A stretch of 64,000 nucleotides of DNA from Bacillus kwashiorkori (GCF_001375515.1 NZ_CTDX01000015.1:310001-374000), one strand, 5' to 3'. Shown: positions 37,206 through 47,205, counted from the stretch's first letter. The notes: generated by a model from the letters alone, not told the origin. Made by a program: numbers and translations.

Positions 37206-38307
37206 ATGGAATTAGCAGAAATTCGCAACGCATTAGAAAAAACTGCTGAATTATTAGCAGACTTTAGGGGGTCTCTTTGACTTAGAAAATAAAGAGGCAC
37301 GTATTGCGGAGTTAGATGAAAGAATGTTAGAACCTGGCTTTTGGGATGACCAACAAGCTGCCCAGCAAATTATTAGCGAAGCAAATGGTTTAAAAGATTT
37401 AGTCAATGAGTTCCATGAACTTAATGAGACGTATGAAAACTTAGATTTAACATTCCAATTATTAAAAGAAGAATTTGATGCAGACTTACAGCAAGAACTA
37501 GAGACAGAACTAGCTGAATTGACAAGTAAATTAAATGATTTTGAGTTACAACTTTTACTTAGTGAGCCTTATGACAAAAATAACGCAATACTTGAACTGC
37601 ATCCAGGTGCAGGTGGAACGGAATCACAAGACTGGGGCTCGATGTTGCTGCGAATGTATACTCGTTGGGCGGAAAAGAAAGGTTTCAAAGTAGAAACATT
37701 GGATTATTTACCTGGAGATGAGGCAGGGATAAAAAGTGTAACATTACTCATTAAAGGACATAATGCATACGGATATTTAAAAGCAGAAAAAGGTGTTCAT
37801 CGATTAGTACGCATTTCTCCTTTTGATTCATCTGGACGGAGACATACTTCTTTCGTATCTTGTGAAGTTATGCCAGAGTTCACCGATGATATTCAAATTG
37901 ATGTGCGCCAAGAGGATTTGAAAATCGATACGTATCGTTCTAGCGGTGCTGGTGGACAACATGTTAATACAACGGATTCTGCTGTCCGTATTACCCATAT
38001 TCCAACTGGTACTGTTGTAACATGTCAAAATGAACGATCCCAAATTAAAAACCGGGAAAAAGCTATGAATATGTTAAAAGCTAAGTTATATCAACTAAAG
38101 ATTGAAGAGCAAGAACAAGAGTTAGCAGAAATTCGTGGCGAACAGAAAGAAATCGGTTGGGGAAGCCAAATTCGCTCATACGTTTTTCATCCATACTCGA
38201 TGGTGAAGGACCACCGGACAAATACAGAAGTTGGGAATGTTCAATCTGTCATGGACGGTGAAATAGATTTATTCATTAATGCTTATTTGCGTTCTAGAAT
38301 TAATTAA
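37206..38307 (+). CDS. prfB: Peptide chain release factor 2, with programmed +1 frameshift
   Basis: RF2 ends translation at UGA and UAA. The first part runs from ATG 37206 to CTT at 37275-37277; an in-frame TGA (37278-37280) stops it unless the ribosome slips one base forward, after which the frame from 37279 continues to 38307. The slip site AGGGGGTCTCTTTGAC has the internal Shine-Dalgarno-like AGGGGG and the CTTTGAC core, the classic autoregulation device. Downstream features are the anticodon-like SPF ([12 protein letters not shown]) and the catalytic GGQ ([16 protein letters not shown]). Total about 366 residues. Confidence 0.98.
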
Positions 38308-38365
38308 TCCCCCGTTTTAATAAACTAAGTTAAAACAATATAAAACAACAAATTCGGTAGAAACG

Positions 38366-38390
38366 CGGCGGAGACAGTCCACCGTTTTTT
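38366..38390 (+). terminator. Probable terminator of prfB
   Basis: CGGCGGA (38366-38372) pairs with TCCACCG (38378-38384), one mismatch, then six Ts. Confidence 0.6.
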
Positions 38391-38471
38391 CTATTGCATG
38401 CGAGGGATTTTCTTTTATTGGAAATGCTAATTTATATAACTATAGTAAAAGGATTTGAAGGAGAAGACACC

Positions 38472-39338
38472 ATGAAGAAAGGGAAACAATCTAAACCATT
38501 ATCTCCCGTGTTTGAAAAAATAAAAAATTACTTATATATCGTTTTCGGTGCAACGATTGTTGCCATCTCATTTAACGTTTTTTTATTGCCGAATGAAGTT
38601 GCTTCAGGTGGAGTGAGCGGAATAAGTACAATTTTAAATGGCTTATTTAAGTGGGAACCCGCCTATGTCCAGTGGGCATTGAATATTCCGCTATTTATTG
38701 CAGGGGTGCTAGTTTTAGGATTCCACTATGGGGTAAAAACATTGGTTGGGACTATCTTTTTACCACTAGCGGTTTTTCTTACAAAAGATTGGAATCCGTG
38801 GACACTAAATCCATTACTAGCCGCCATTTTTGGTGGAATGGGTGTTGGATTTGGGATCGGAATTGTGTTTCGTGGCAATGCCTCTACAGGTGGAACAGAT
38901 TTAGCCGCCCAAATTTTAGCAAAATTTACTGGCTTTTCATTAGGGAAATGTGTCGCAATAATTGATGGGATGATTGTAATATCTGCCGCAATTGTTTTTA
39001 ATATCGAAAAAGGTTTATTTGCCTTAATTGCTCTATTTGTCACGAGTAAGACGATTGATATGGTCCAAATTGGCTGGAATCGCTCGAAAATGGCATTGAT
39101 TATAACGGAACATTCCGAAGAAGTTCGACATGCGATATTAACGAAAATTGACCGAGGATTAACGAGAATTGAAGCATATGGCGGTTATACGAATAATCAG
39201 CGAAACATGTTTATGGTAGTTGTTGATCAAACAGAATTTACGAATTTAAAGCAAGTGGTTAAATCGATTGATCCAGAAGCTTTCGTTATTGTCGTTGATG
39301 CTTCAGAAGTACTAGGGCAAGGTTTCACGCCCGCTTAG
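38472..39338 (+). CDS. yvjA: YitT-family membrane protein (YvjA)
   Basis: The 288-residue protein has five to six membrane segments and a C-terminal soluble DUF2179 domain (ALIITEHSEEVRHAILTKIDRGLTRIEAYGGYTNNQRNMFMVVVDQTEF). Function is not established for the family. ATG 38472 follows GAAGGAG; the frame extends 26 codons upstream without a ribosome site or conservation. Its place between prfB and cccB matches yvjA of B. subtilis. Confidence 0.88.
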   Translation: MKKGKQSKPLSPVFEKIKNYLYIVFGATIVAISFNVFLLPNEVASGGVSGISTILNGLFKWEPAYVQWALNIPLFIAGVLVLGFHYGVKTLVGTIFLPLAVFLTKDWNPWTLNPLLAAIFGGMGVGFGIGIVFRGNASTGGTDLAAQILAKFTGFSLGKCVAIIDGMIVISAAIVFNIEKGLFALIALFVTSKTIDMVQIGWNRSKMALIITEHSEEVRHAILTKIDRGLTRIEAYGGYTNNQRNMFMVVVDQTEFTNLKQVVKSIDPEAFVIVVDASEVLGQGFTPA

Positions 39339-39491
39339 TTTTTCCTCGCCTGTCATTATGGTTCATACGAAGGAATTTAAATTTTTTTAGGAGTTGCCTC
39401 CGCTCTCCAACTAAATTAAATGATACAAAAAATGAACTATGCTATACTTTAGGTGAAAGTGTTGCAGCAGAGCGGGAAAGGGGCAGGAACA

Positions 39492-39806
39492 TTGAAAAAG
39501 TGGAAGCTAGTATTGGCAGCAATCACAGTTATTTTCATGATTAGTTTAGTAGCATGTAGTAATGATTCAACTAGTGGACCGAAATCCAATTTAAGTCCGG
39601 ATCAGTTATTTCTTCAAAGTTGTGCTAGTTGTCATGGGAAAGATTTTAAAAGTGGTTATGCACCAGATTTAGATGTTATCGGTAGTAAATATACGAGTGA
39701 AGAAATAGAAAAGATTATTTTAAATGGGAAAGGGCAAATGCGTGGCGGTTTTTTAAAAGGGGAAGATGCCAAAAAAGTTGCCGAATGGTTAGCTGAAAAA
39801 AAGTAA
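39492..39806 (+). CDS. cccB: Cytochrome c-551-like lipoprotein
   Basis: A 104-residue membrane-anchored cytochrome c that passes electrons to a terminal oxidase outside the membrane. TTG at 39492 gives MKKWKLVLAAITVIFMISLVAC, a lipoprotein signal with the lipid-bearing cysteine; the haem site is CASCH and the distal ligand is the methionine in GQMRGGF. The upstream extension to 39453 would spoil the signal peptide. Next genes are ftsE-ftsX, as in B. subtilis. Confidence 0.93.
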   Translation: MKKWKLVLAAITVIFMISLVACSNDSTSGPKSNLSPDQLFLQSCASCHGKDFKSGYAPDLDVIGSKYTSEEIEKIILNGKGQMRGGFLKGEDAKKVAEWLAEKK

Positions 39807-40397
39807 TTTTCAATTATTTCCTCATATGTAATGATTAATAGTGGGAGCATTTCTTCACGTTTTACTTTGGAGAAAATGTTACCCACATTTTTAATGTACG
39901 AATTTACCTTGAGTGGAAGGGAACATTAATCGGTCTCTTTCAGGATTTTATTTTCCCCCAGTCATAAAAAAAGCTTACCCGCTTATTATCCAAATAACTT
40001 CCAAAAATTTCATCATATCCTGACACTTCTCTTTTACTACTCCTAGTTTTTACCATAAAAAAAACCCATTTTTCTATACCAATTTTTATATTTTTCTGTT
40101 AATATATTGAGTAGAAGTTCGACAATAATCACTGTTTTTATACAAAAAACTGCATTATTGTAGAAAAAATGACCGTATGAAATATAACTGTAAATATTTT
40201 ATAGCTATTATTGTAAAAAAATGATGTTATAATGTTAAAGAAGCATGAAAAAACTCGGATTTTCGTATATTTACTCGAAAAATAAATAAATACGTCATCC
40301 TATTATAAATCTAGTAAAAAAGTATGATAGCAATCTCCTCGGTTAATTAGTTCAAGAGTCAATTCAACAGGAAAAATAGTAGTAAAGGTGAGATTCA
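39807..40397. other. Long intergenic gap before ftsE, no gene seen
   Basis: Nearly 600 AT-rich bases. GTGGGAGCATTT (about 39842) can pair with AAAATGTTACCCAC (about 39874-39887), a likely terminator-like hairpin for cccB. The rest should contain the ftsEX promoter, but I cannot single out convincing boxes. Confidence 0.45.
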
Positions 40398-41084
40398 ATG
40401 ATCATAATGAAGGATGTTTATAAAAAGTATCCGAACGGTATTGTCGCCGCTAATGGTATAAATGTAAATATTGAACAAGGTGAGTTTGTTTATGTAGTAG
40501 GCTCTAGTGGAGCTGGTAAGTCCACATTTATCAAAATGATGTATCGGGAAGAAAGACCTACGAAGGGAACAATTATCGTTAATGGTGTGGAAATATCGAA
40601 ACTAAAAAATAGTAAAATTCCCCATTTTCGAAGAAGAGTAGGAGTTGTATTCCAAGACTTTAAACTTCTGCCAAAACTTACTGTATTTGAAAATGTTGCT
40701 TTTGCCCTGGAAGTTATAGAAGAATCACCAAGAATTATTAAACGACGGGTAATGGAAGTGTTGGACTTAGTTAATTTAAAACATAAAGCTAGAATGCATC
40801 CAACAGAATTATCTGGTGGTGAGCAACAAAGAGTTTCCATTGCAAGATCTATCGTTAACTCTCCCTCAGTAGTGATAGCAGACGAACCGACTGGGAATTT
40901 AGATCCAGAAACTTCTTGGGGAATTATGAAAATATTTGAAGAGATTAACGCGCGAGGTACAACAGTGATAATGGCAACCCACAATCGTGAAGTCGTTAAT
41001 ACGTTGAAACACCGTGTAATTGCAATCGAAAGTGGAATGATTGTCCGAGATGAACAACGAGGTGATTACGGATATGAAAATTAG
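40398..41084 (+). CDS. ftsE: FtsE, ATPase of the FtsEX complex
   Basis: The 228-residue ABC ATPase has Walker A GSSGAGKST, the signature LSGGEQQR, Walker B VVIADEPTGNLD and the H-loop ATHNREVV. With FtsX it transmits an ATP-driven signal across the membrane to activate a peptidoglycan hydrolase. RBS AAAGGTGAG. Its last 11 bases overlap ftsX. Confidence 0.97.
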   Translation: MIIMKDVYKKYPNGIVAANGINVNIEQGEFVYVVGSSGAGKSTFIKMMYREERPTKGTIIVNGVEISKLKNSKIPHFRRRVGVVFQDFKLLPKLTVFENVAFALEVIEESPRIIKRRVMEVLDLVNLKHKARMHPTELSGGEQQRVSIARSIVNSPSVVIADEPTGNLDPETSWGIMKIFEEINARGTTVIMATHNREVVNTLKHRVIAIESGMIVRDEQRGDYGYEN

Positions 41085-41967
41085 GACGATCGGCCGCCAT
41101 GCGAAAGAAAGCTTAAAGAACATTGTCCGAAATGGTTGGATGACTTTTGCCTCCGTTAGTGCAGTTACTGTTACATTACTACTGGTAGGAGTCTTTTATA
41201 TATTATTAATGAATTTGAATGAAGTAGCAAAATCAGTTGAAAATGATGTACAAATTAAAGTATTAATTGATACGACCGCAGATCAGAAACAACAAGACTT
41301 GCTTGAAAAAGAAATAAAAAGTATGAAAGAAGTTTCTACTGTTACATTTTCAACGAAAGAAAATGAGCTTGACCAGTTAATTAATAGCATGGGTGAAGAT
41401 GGCGCCATTTTTAAATTATACGAACAGGAAAACCCGCTAAACGATGCCTTTATTGTAAAAACGAAAAATCCTGAAGACACGAAAATGGTCGCAGAACGAA
41501 TTGTAAAGCTACAAAATGTTTATGATGTTAATTACGGAAAAGATGTTGTAGACAAGCTGTTTAAAGTTATTAATGCTAGTAGGAATGTTGGGATAATTTT
41601 AATCGTAGGATTACTCTTTACTGCAATCTTTTTAATTTCTAATACTATTAAAATCACGATTGTTGCTAGAAGACGGGAAATTGAAATTATGCGACTAGTT
41701 GGCGCAACAAATGGTTTTATTCGTTGGCCATTTTTCCTAGAAGGATTATGGTTAGGGATTCTCGGATCTGTAGTACCAATAGTATCGATTGCTACCCTAT
41801 ATAAATATGTTTATGATTTAGTAGCTCCAAGCTTGCAAAATCATTTTATAAATTTATTAGAATATAACCCATTTATTTTTCAAACGAGTGGCTTCATATT
41901 ATTACTCGGTTGTTTAATCGGTATATGGGGAAGTACGATGTCCATTAGGAAATTTTTACGAGTTTAG
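41074..41967 (+). CDS. ftsX: FtsX, membrane subunit of FtsEX
   Basis: The 297-residue protein has four membrane segments (first at about 25-48), a large extracellular loop after the first, and the conserved cytoplasmic EIEIMRLVGATNGFIRWPF segment. ATG 41074 is chosen because homologues begin MKIRTxGRHxKES; a longer frame from 41041 lies inside ftsE. The extracellular loop contacts the hydrolase partner, probably the product of the next gene. Confidence 0.96.
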   Translation: MKIRTIGRHAKESLKNIVRNGWMTFASVSAVTVTLLLVGVFYILLMNLNEVAKSVENDVQIKVLIDTTADQKQQDLLEKEIKSMKEVSTVTFSTKENELDQLINSMGEDGAIFKLYEQENPLNDAFIVKTKNPEDTKMVAERIVKLQNVYDVNYGKDVVDKLFKVINASRNVGIILIVGLLFTAIFLISNTIKITIVARRREIEIMRLVGATNGFIRWPFFLEGLWLGILGSVVPIVSIATLYKYVYDLVAPSLQNHFINLLEYNPFIFQTSGFILLLGCLIGIWGSTMSIRKFLRV

Positions 41968-42072
41968 TCCAGTTCAAAAATATATGGGGGACTTTAGGCA
42001 GTACTCCTTTATAGGAGATAAGCCCCCATTACATATTTGAATTTTAGAGAAAACATGAAGGGAGAGAAGAGG

Positions 42073-43374
42073 GTGAAATTGCAGAAAAAGTTTTATGTTG
42101 TGATGGCACTATTACTAACATTCGGTCTCGTGTTAAATAGTACACTTGCTTACGCTGCTAGTTTAGGAGATTTAGAAAAAGAGAAGAAGGAAATTTCCAA
42201 TCAAAAGTCTAGTTTAAATCAAGATATTAATGCTACATCTAATGAACTTAATAAAGTAAAAGAGGAACAGAACGCTCTAAAATTAGAAATGCAAAAAATT
42301 GATGCAGCAATGCAAGACATTATTGAAAAAACGAAATCTCTGGAAAAGCAAATTAGTAAGAAAAATGAAGAAATTAGTGAATTAAAAAAGGAAATTAAAG
42401 TATTACAAAAACGAATTGAAAAACGTGATGAACTTTTAAAAGACCGAGCACGCTCAGTACAAGCAACTGGTGGTGTTGTTAGTTATTTAGAGGTTTTACT
42501 TGGGGCAAAAGATTTTTCTGATTTTATTAATCGCGTAAGTGCGGTTACTACTATTTTAAAAGCGGATAAATCGATTATTGAGGAACATAAAAAAGATCGA
42601 GAAAACTTGGAAATAAGTAGAGAGAAGTTAGAAACAGATCGGGAAAAACTTGAAAACTTAAAGAAACAAAATGAACAACAACAAGCAGCACTAAATAAAA
42701 AACGTCAAGAAAAAGATAATGTATTGGCGGAATTAAAAGATAAAGAAGCAGAAATTCAAGAAGAATATATGAGTTTAAAAGAAGAGCAAGAAGTGTTAGC
42801 CGCACAAGAACGTTCTATTCAAAGATTAATAGAAAAAGAGAAACAAAGAATTGCAGAAGAGAAACGTAAGGCGGAGGAAGAAGCTCGGAAAAAACAACAA
42901 AATCAAGGAAGTAGTGGCGGAAGCGGTAGTTCTGGGCCTAGCCAGTCAACTTCAAAAAATGGAATATTTATTCGACCGATAAATAGTGGTATTGTTACTT
43001 CAGAGTGGGCACCGCGCTGGGGAAGCTTCCATTACGGTATCGACATTGCAAATAGTATCGGTACTCCTATATATGCAGCCGCTTCAGGTGAAGTAAGTTA
43101 TGTCGGACCACGTGGAACTTATGGAAATGTTGTCTTTATTACTCATATGGTAAATGGTCAAATATATACAACAATATATGCCCATCTTTCAGGTTGGAAC
43201 GTAAGTGCGGGGCAATATGTCGAACAAGGACAGCGTATAGGATCTCTCGGTAATACTGGTAGGTCAACTGGACCACATTTACACTTTGAAATTCATGAAG
43301 GGAAATACAGGTACGGGGCATCTGTTAACCCGAGAAAATATGTCAATTTCCCGCCGAAAGGCACATGGTTCTAA
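42073..43374 (+). CDS. Coiled-coil M23 peptidoglycan hydrolase (EnvC/PcsB-like arrangement)
   Basis: The 433-residue secreted protein has a signal peptide (1-33, ending AYAAS), a long coiled coil (about 35-280) with the central GGVVSYLEVLLGAKDFSDFINR segment found in FtsX-controlled hydrolases, a serine/glycine linker, and a C-terminal LytM domain with metal ligands HYGIDIAN and HLHFEIH. It should cut peptidoglycan cross-links. GTG 42073 follows GGAGAGAAG. It lies 105 bases after ftsX, so it is a likely direct FtsEX partner, doing the job that CwlO does in B. subtilis with another catalytic domain. Confidence 0.88.
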   Translation: MKLQKKFYVVMALLLTFGLVLNSTLAYAASLGDLEKEKKEISNQKSSLNQDINATSNELNKVKEEQNALKLEMQKIDAAMQDIIEKTKSLEKQISKKNEEISELKKEIKVLQKRIEKRDELLKDRARSVQATGGVVSYLEVLLGAKDFSDFINRVSAVTTILKADKSIIEEHKKDRENLEISREKLETDREKLENLKKQNEQQQAALNKKRQEKDNVLAELKDKEAEIQEEYMSLKEEQEVLAAQERSIQRLIEKEKQRIAEEKRKAEEEARKKQQNQGSSGGSGSSGPSQSTSKNGIFIRPINSGIVTSEWAPRWGSFHYGIDIANSIGTPIYAAASGEVSYVGPRGTYGNVVFITHMVNGQIYTTIYAHLSGWNVSAGQYVEQGQRIGSLGNTGRSTGPHLHFEIHEGKYRYGASVNPRKYVNFPPKGTWF

Positions 43375-43406
43375 TATATAAATGTTTCAAACACTATCGT
43401 TTCTGA

Positions 43407-43458
43407 ACTGCACCCCAATTGTTTGACACAATCAAGCAATTGGAGGTGCAGTTTTTTT
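43407..43458 (+). terminator. Terminator of the M23 hydrolase gene
   Basis: CTGCACCCCAATTG (from 43409) pairs with CAATTGGAGGTGCAG (to 43451) with one bulge, followed by seven Ts. Confidence 0.85.
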
Positions 43459-43838
43459 ATATAAAAATTTGGCTCTATATTGAATGTGGTAGTATTCTCA
43501 TAACTATCAATAGTTTGATGATTCTTTAAAGGTGCAAAAAGATAACATCTAACCTGCTCTTTTAGATACCTTTAAGTCCTGAATTCCTTTTTTGATTTCA
43601 CCCCTCTAGCATCTACGTTTAGTATTATTCCAGCATATTAACGGAGAATGATTTATGTGTTACAGAAACAAAACGAATTTCAGTGGGTAAAGGAATGATT
43701 ATTCCTAGTATGGATTTCTTAGCCACATACATTTATTACGTTTCGTCCGGTCTCAAGTATTAATGGATATTTTTTATAATTAGAAAGGAGAGGTACCCTC
43801 GGTATATTTCATGTCACAAAATCTATGATCTAAATTAA

Positions 43839-44166
43839 CTATCCACATATTATCCACAAAATACACAAGGTTTTCCACAGAAAAAACAAGTTATCTACAG
43901 TTTGTTAACAATTCACATTGAAAAATAACCTATTATTAACGTAGTTTTCCGTTTTATGTAAAATGCGTAATTTATCCACTACTTTAGTTAAGTATTCCAC
44001 AAATATGAAGAAATTTGTCCACATAAAAATATTTTTATCCACAAAACGGCCTTTTTTATCCACAACCCCTTTGGATGTAATTTTCATGATAAAAAACATA
44101 TCTCGTCCAACTCATTCATATAAATTAACACGAAGCTTTTCATTATCCGCATGTAGGTTATCCGTA
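43839..44166 (+). promoter_or_regulatory. Cluster of DnaA-box-like 9-mers
   Basis: Three perfect TTATCCACA boxes (43850, 44035, 44056) and eight near matches (43839, 43871, 43891, 43972, 43993, 44015, 44143, 44158), all on the plus strand, lie in 328 bases. The DNA is AT-rich. The rest of the 855-base gap (43375-43838) shows only the terminator at 43407. A 100-base ORF-like stretch across the cluster is not convincing as a gene. Confidence 0.75.
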
Positions 44167-44247
44167 ATTGAAGAAAAAGGAGGAAATAGTGATTACATAC
44201 ATATATTGTCACTAACATAATTTTTTGTAATGAATGGGGGAAAACAG

Positions 44248-45696
44248 TTGAAAAAATATCATCTCGTTATAGCAGTAATATTGTCTTTACTGATAGGCTC
44301 AGCAGGTACTTACACAAGTATGAGTTGGTTCAATAATCAAGCGAAAAAGGACCAGCCAAATAATTTTTACAGACCGATGGAAAAAAGTGAAGTAGACTTT
44401 ACAAAAGTTAAAAGGGCTTATGAAGTAATAAAGAATGGATACGTAGAAGATGTTGACAGGAAGCAACTAATAGACGGAGCAGTGCAAGGAATGTTGTCAA
44501 CATTAGAGGACCCGTATTCTGTCTATATGGATGAAGAAAAATCTGTTCAGTTTAATCAATCACTTGATTCTTCCTTTGAAGGAATCGGAGCGGAAATAGG
44601 GGAAGTGGAAGGAAAAATCATTATTTTATCTCCATATAAAAATTCACCTGCAGAAAAAGCCGGTTTGAAACCGTATGACCAAATTTTACAAATTGATGGA
44701 GAGGATGTTACAAATTTTGATTTATTGGATGTGACTTTAAAAATCCGGGGGAAAAAAGGAACAGCAGTTTCTTTAGTCATTCGACGGGAAGGAATAACAA
44801 GTCCAATTACAATCGAAGTCATTCGTGATATGATACCGATTGAAACGGTTTATTCCCAACTATTTGATAGTGGGCAAGACCGAATTGGCTATATTGAAAT
44901 AACTTCCTTTTCTCGAGATACAGGAAAAGATTTTTCACACCACTTAAAACAATTGGAGAAAAAAGAAATTACTGGCTTAATTATTGATGTTCGAGGAAAT
45001 CCTGGAGGGCTTTTACCTACCGTAGAAGAAATTGCTTCTCAGCTAGTCACAAGTAAAAAACCTATCTTACAAATAGAACAGCGGAATGGAAATCGGGAAA
45101 GTATTCACTCCAAATTAAAAAAGAAAAAGGATTACCCAATGGTAGTTTTAACCGATAAAGGAAGTGCATCAGCTTCGGAAATATTAGCTGCGGCATTACA
45201 AGAAGGGGAAGGGTATCCCGTTATCGGGGAGAATTCTTTCGGTAAAGGAACGGTACAGCAACAATTTGATTTAGGAGATAATAGTCATATTAAATTAACG
45301 TTATTGAAGTGGTTGACCCCTGATGGGAATTGGATTCACGGAAAAGGAATAGTCCCAGATATCCCAATAAAACAAGCGGACTTGTATCATTTACATCCTC
45401 TACAAATAGATACTGCATTAAAAAGAGATATGAATAATGAACAAGTGAAATATGCACAATTAATTTTAAAAAGTATCGGATTTGAACCAGGTAGAACAGA
45501 TGGCTATTTTAGTGAAACAACAGAGTATGCTGTGAAAGCATTCCAACAAGAAGTAAATTTATCGTCTAATGGAATTATTGATCAAGTGACCGCTAATGCA
45601 ATGGAGGAGAAAGTCAAAAAGATGATGGCTGACGTGAAAAACGATCGCCAGTTACAAACAGCAATAAAATACTTACAACATCAAAAGAATGAATAA
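44248..45696 (+). CDS. ctpB: CtpB, S41 carboxy-terminal processing protease
   Basis: CtpB is a membrane-anchored PDZ serine protease; in B. subtilis it signals to the sigma-K checkpoint during sporulation. The 482-residue product has an N-terminal anchor (MKKYHLVIAVILSLLIGSAG), a PDZ domain (about 85-165), the S41 domain with catalytic serine in KGSASASEILAAAL and lysine in NSFGKGTVQ, and a C-terminal peptidoglycan-binding domain (YAQLILKSIGFEPGRTDGYFS). TTG 44248 follows GGGGGAAA; ATG 44230 has no ribosome site. Confidence 0.95.
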   Translation: MKKYHLVIAVILSLLIGSAGTYTSMSWFNNQAKKDQPNNFYRPMEKSEVDFTKVKRAYEVIKNGYVEDVDRKQLIDGAVQGMLSTLEDPYSVYMDEEKSVQFNQSLDSSFEGIGAEIGEVEGKIIILSPYKNSPAEKAGLKPYDQILQIDGEDVTNFDLLDVTLKIRGKKGTAVSLVIRREGITSPITIEVIRDMIPIETVYSQLFDSGQDRIGYIEITSFSRDTGKDFSHHLKQLEKKEITGLIIDVRGNPGGLLPTVEEIASQLVTSKKPILQIEQRNGNRESIHSKLKKKKDYPMVVLTDKGSASASEILAAALQEGEGYPVIGENSFGKGTVQQQFDLGDNSHIKLTLLKWLTPDGNWIHGKGIVPDIPIKQADLYHLHPLQIDTALKRDMNNEQVKYAQLILKSIGFEPGRTDGYFSETTEYAVKAFQQEVNLSSNGIIDQVTANAMEEKVKKMMADVKNDRQLQTAIKYLQHQKNE

Positions 45697-45732
45697 GACA
45701 AGATCCTATTCTGCTTTGGTGTTAGTTTCCAC

Positions 45733-45770
45733 AAAAATCGGCCGCTCTCCAAGGAGTTGCCGATTTTTAT
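45733..45770 (+). terminator. Terminator of ctpB
   Basis: AAAAATCGGC (45733-45742) pairs with GCCGATTTTT (45759-45768). Confidence 0.8.
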
Positions 45771-45996
45771 CCGTATATGTTGTCAAGACAACCAGGACAA
45801 AAGATAAATAATTACTAATAGTCTTTTCGTGAAAATTTTGTTAAAATAAAGTTACGATTGCCCTATATGTCGTATTAAATATAGAACTTTTCAAATCTAG
45901 TAGAAAGTCGGAAATGCGATTTTCTTCATACGTGATAGGCTGTTAAAGTAAAAACGATAGAAGATATGTTGCTATGCGATTATGGAGGTGTTTTGC

Positions 45997-47187
45997 TTGG
46001 GTGAATGGTCTATCGAAATATTAAAAGGCATTGGTATGTTTTTTCTCCATCCGTTGTTTTATCTCGGCTTTATCTATTCCGTGTGGCTCGGATATACGAG
46101 AGTAAAGCGAGAGCGGAAAAACTTTCATATTCGCATTCAAGATGGCTGGTATGAATTTCGAACGTATAGTTTGAAAGGATTATTACTAGGTCTCCTTTTA
46201 TCACTTGTCCTATTATTCGTTGGTGTTCAAATTCCGTGGAGTTTCATCCTCGTTGCAGGGGTGGTTACGCTTATTTTTTCCATAGTTTTAAAACCGGGAA
46301 TACTTTCACCAGCATGGACAGCAGGTATTAGTTTTCTTTTGCTATTTGCAATAAGTTATTATTCATTAACCTTACCAGTTTTCTCGAATACTTTTCATAA
46401 TATAGCAGACAATGTTTTCCCTAATATCGCATTTTTAATGAGTCTTTTACTTTTAGCGGAAGGGATTTTAATTTATAAAAATGCTGCCAAACATACTTCG
46501 CCAAAAGTAATCCGCAGTAAGCGCGGGTTACATGTTGGAATCCATGAAGTAAGAAGATTGTGGTTTGTTCCTTTATTGTTGTTAGTTCCAGTCGGAAAAC
46601 TATCCCTACCAGTGGAATATTGGCCGGTCGTGCCAATTAATGGGGATGCTTTTACCTTTCTATTAATCCCATATTGGATCGGTTTTTCACAACAGATAAA
46701 AACAGAATTGCCACAACAAGCCGTACAAAAATTTGGGAAACAAGTAATCATCTTTAGTATCCCAGTTGTACTAACTGCATTGGCTAGTTTTTGGCTCCCG
46801 ATGTTGGCATTCGTTTCGGTAGCTATCGCAATTATTGGAAGGGCGATATTATCGCTTATTCAAAAGGTGAAAAATAATACACAAAGCTATTACTTTTCTA
46901 AAAACCAATTTGGGATTACGATTTTGGATATTATTCCTGGCTCTCCTGCGGAAAAAATGAACTTGCATATTGGAGAAGTCATTAAAACAGTAAATGGAAT
47001 CTTAGTAAATGATGAACGAGAATTTTATCAGGCACTTCAAAAAAATCGTGCCTTTTGTAAAGTAGAAGTAATAGATCGAAATGGGGAAAATCGATTTGTC
47101 CAAAGGGCGTTATATGAAGGTGAACATCATGAATTAGGTGTGATATTCATTGCACCAGAAAAACGGTGGACAGAAAGTGCTAGTTAA
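45997..47187 (+). CDS. minJ: MinJ, division-site topology protein
   Basis: MinJ links DivIVA at the poles to MinD. The 396-residue protein has about eight membrane segments followed by a C-terminal PDZ domain (FGITILDIIPGSPAEKMNLHIGEVIKTVNGILVNDEREFYQALQ). TTG 45997 follows GGAGGTG and gives MGEWSIEILKGIGMFFLHP, matching the homologues; the ATG at 45982 overlaps the ribosome site. It follows ctpB as in B. subtilis, but the motility gene swrA between them is absent. Confidence 0.92.
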   Translation: MGEWSIEILKGIGMFFLHPLFYLGFIYSVWLGYTRVKRERKNFHIRIQDGWYEFRTYSLKGLLLGLLLSLVLLFVGVQIPWSFILVAGVVTLIFSIVLKPGILSPAWTAGISFLLLFAISYYSLTLPVFSNTFHNIADNVFPNIAFLMSLLLLAEGILIYKNAAKHTSPKVIRSKRGLHVGIHEVRRLWFVPLLLLVPVGKLSLPVEYWPVVPINGDAFTFLLIPYWIGFSQQIKTELPQQAVQKFGKQVIIFSIPVVLTALASFWLPMLAFVSVAIAIIGRAILSLIQKVKNNTQSYYFSKNQFGITILDIIPGSPAEKMNLHIGEVIKTVNGILVNDEREFYQALQKNRAFCKVEVIDRNGENRFVQRALYEGEHHELGVIFIAPEKRWTESAS

Positions 47188-47205
47188 CTTGGAAAAATAA
47201 ATAGT

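Noticed and set aside
37103-37300. Stop codon in prfB as a pseudogene mutation
   Set aside because: The AGGGGG and CTTTGAC arrangement is the conserved frameshift site.
43839-44166. The DnaA-box cluster as the replication origin
   Set aside because: No dnaA, dnaN, rpmH or DNA-unwinding trio is present; the neighbours are ctpB and the M23 hydrolase gene.
43963-44220. 85-residue ORF across the DnaA-box cluster
   Set aside because: Its residues reflect the repeated TTATCCAC boxes, and it has no ribosome site.
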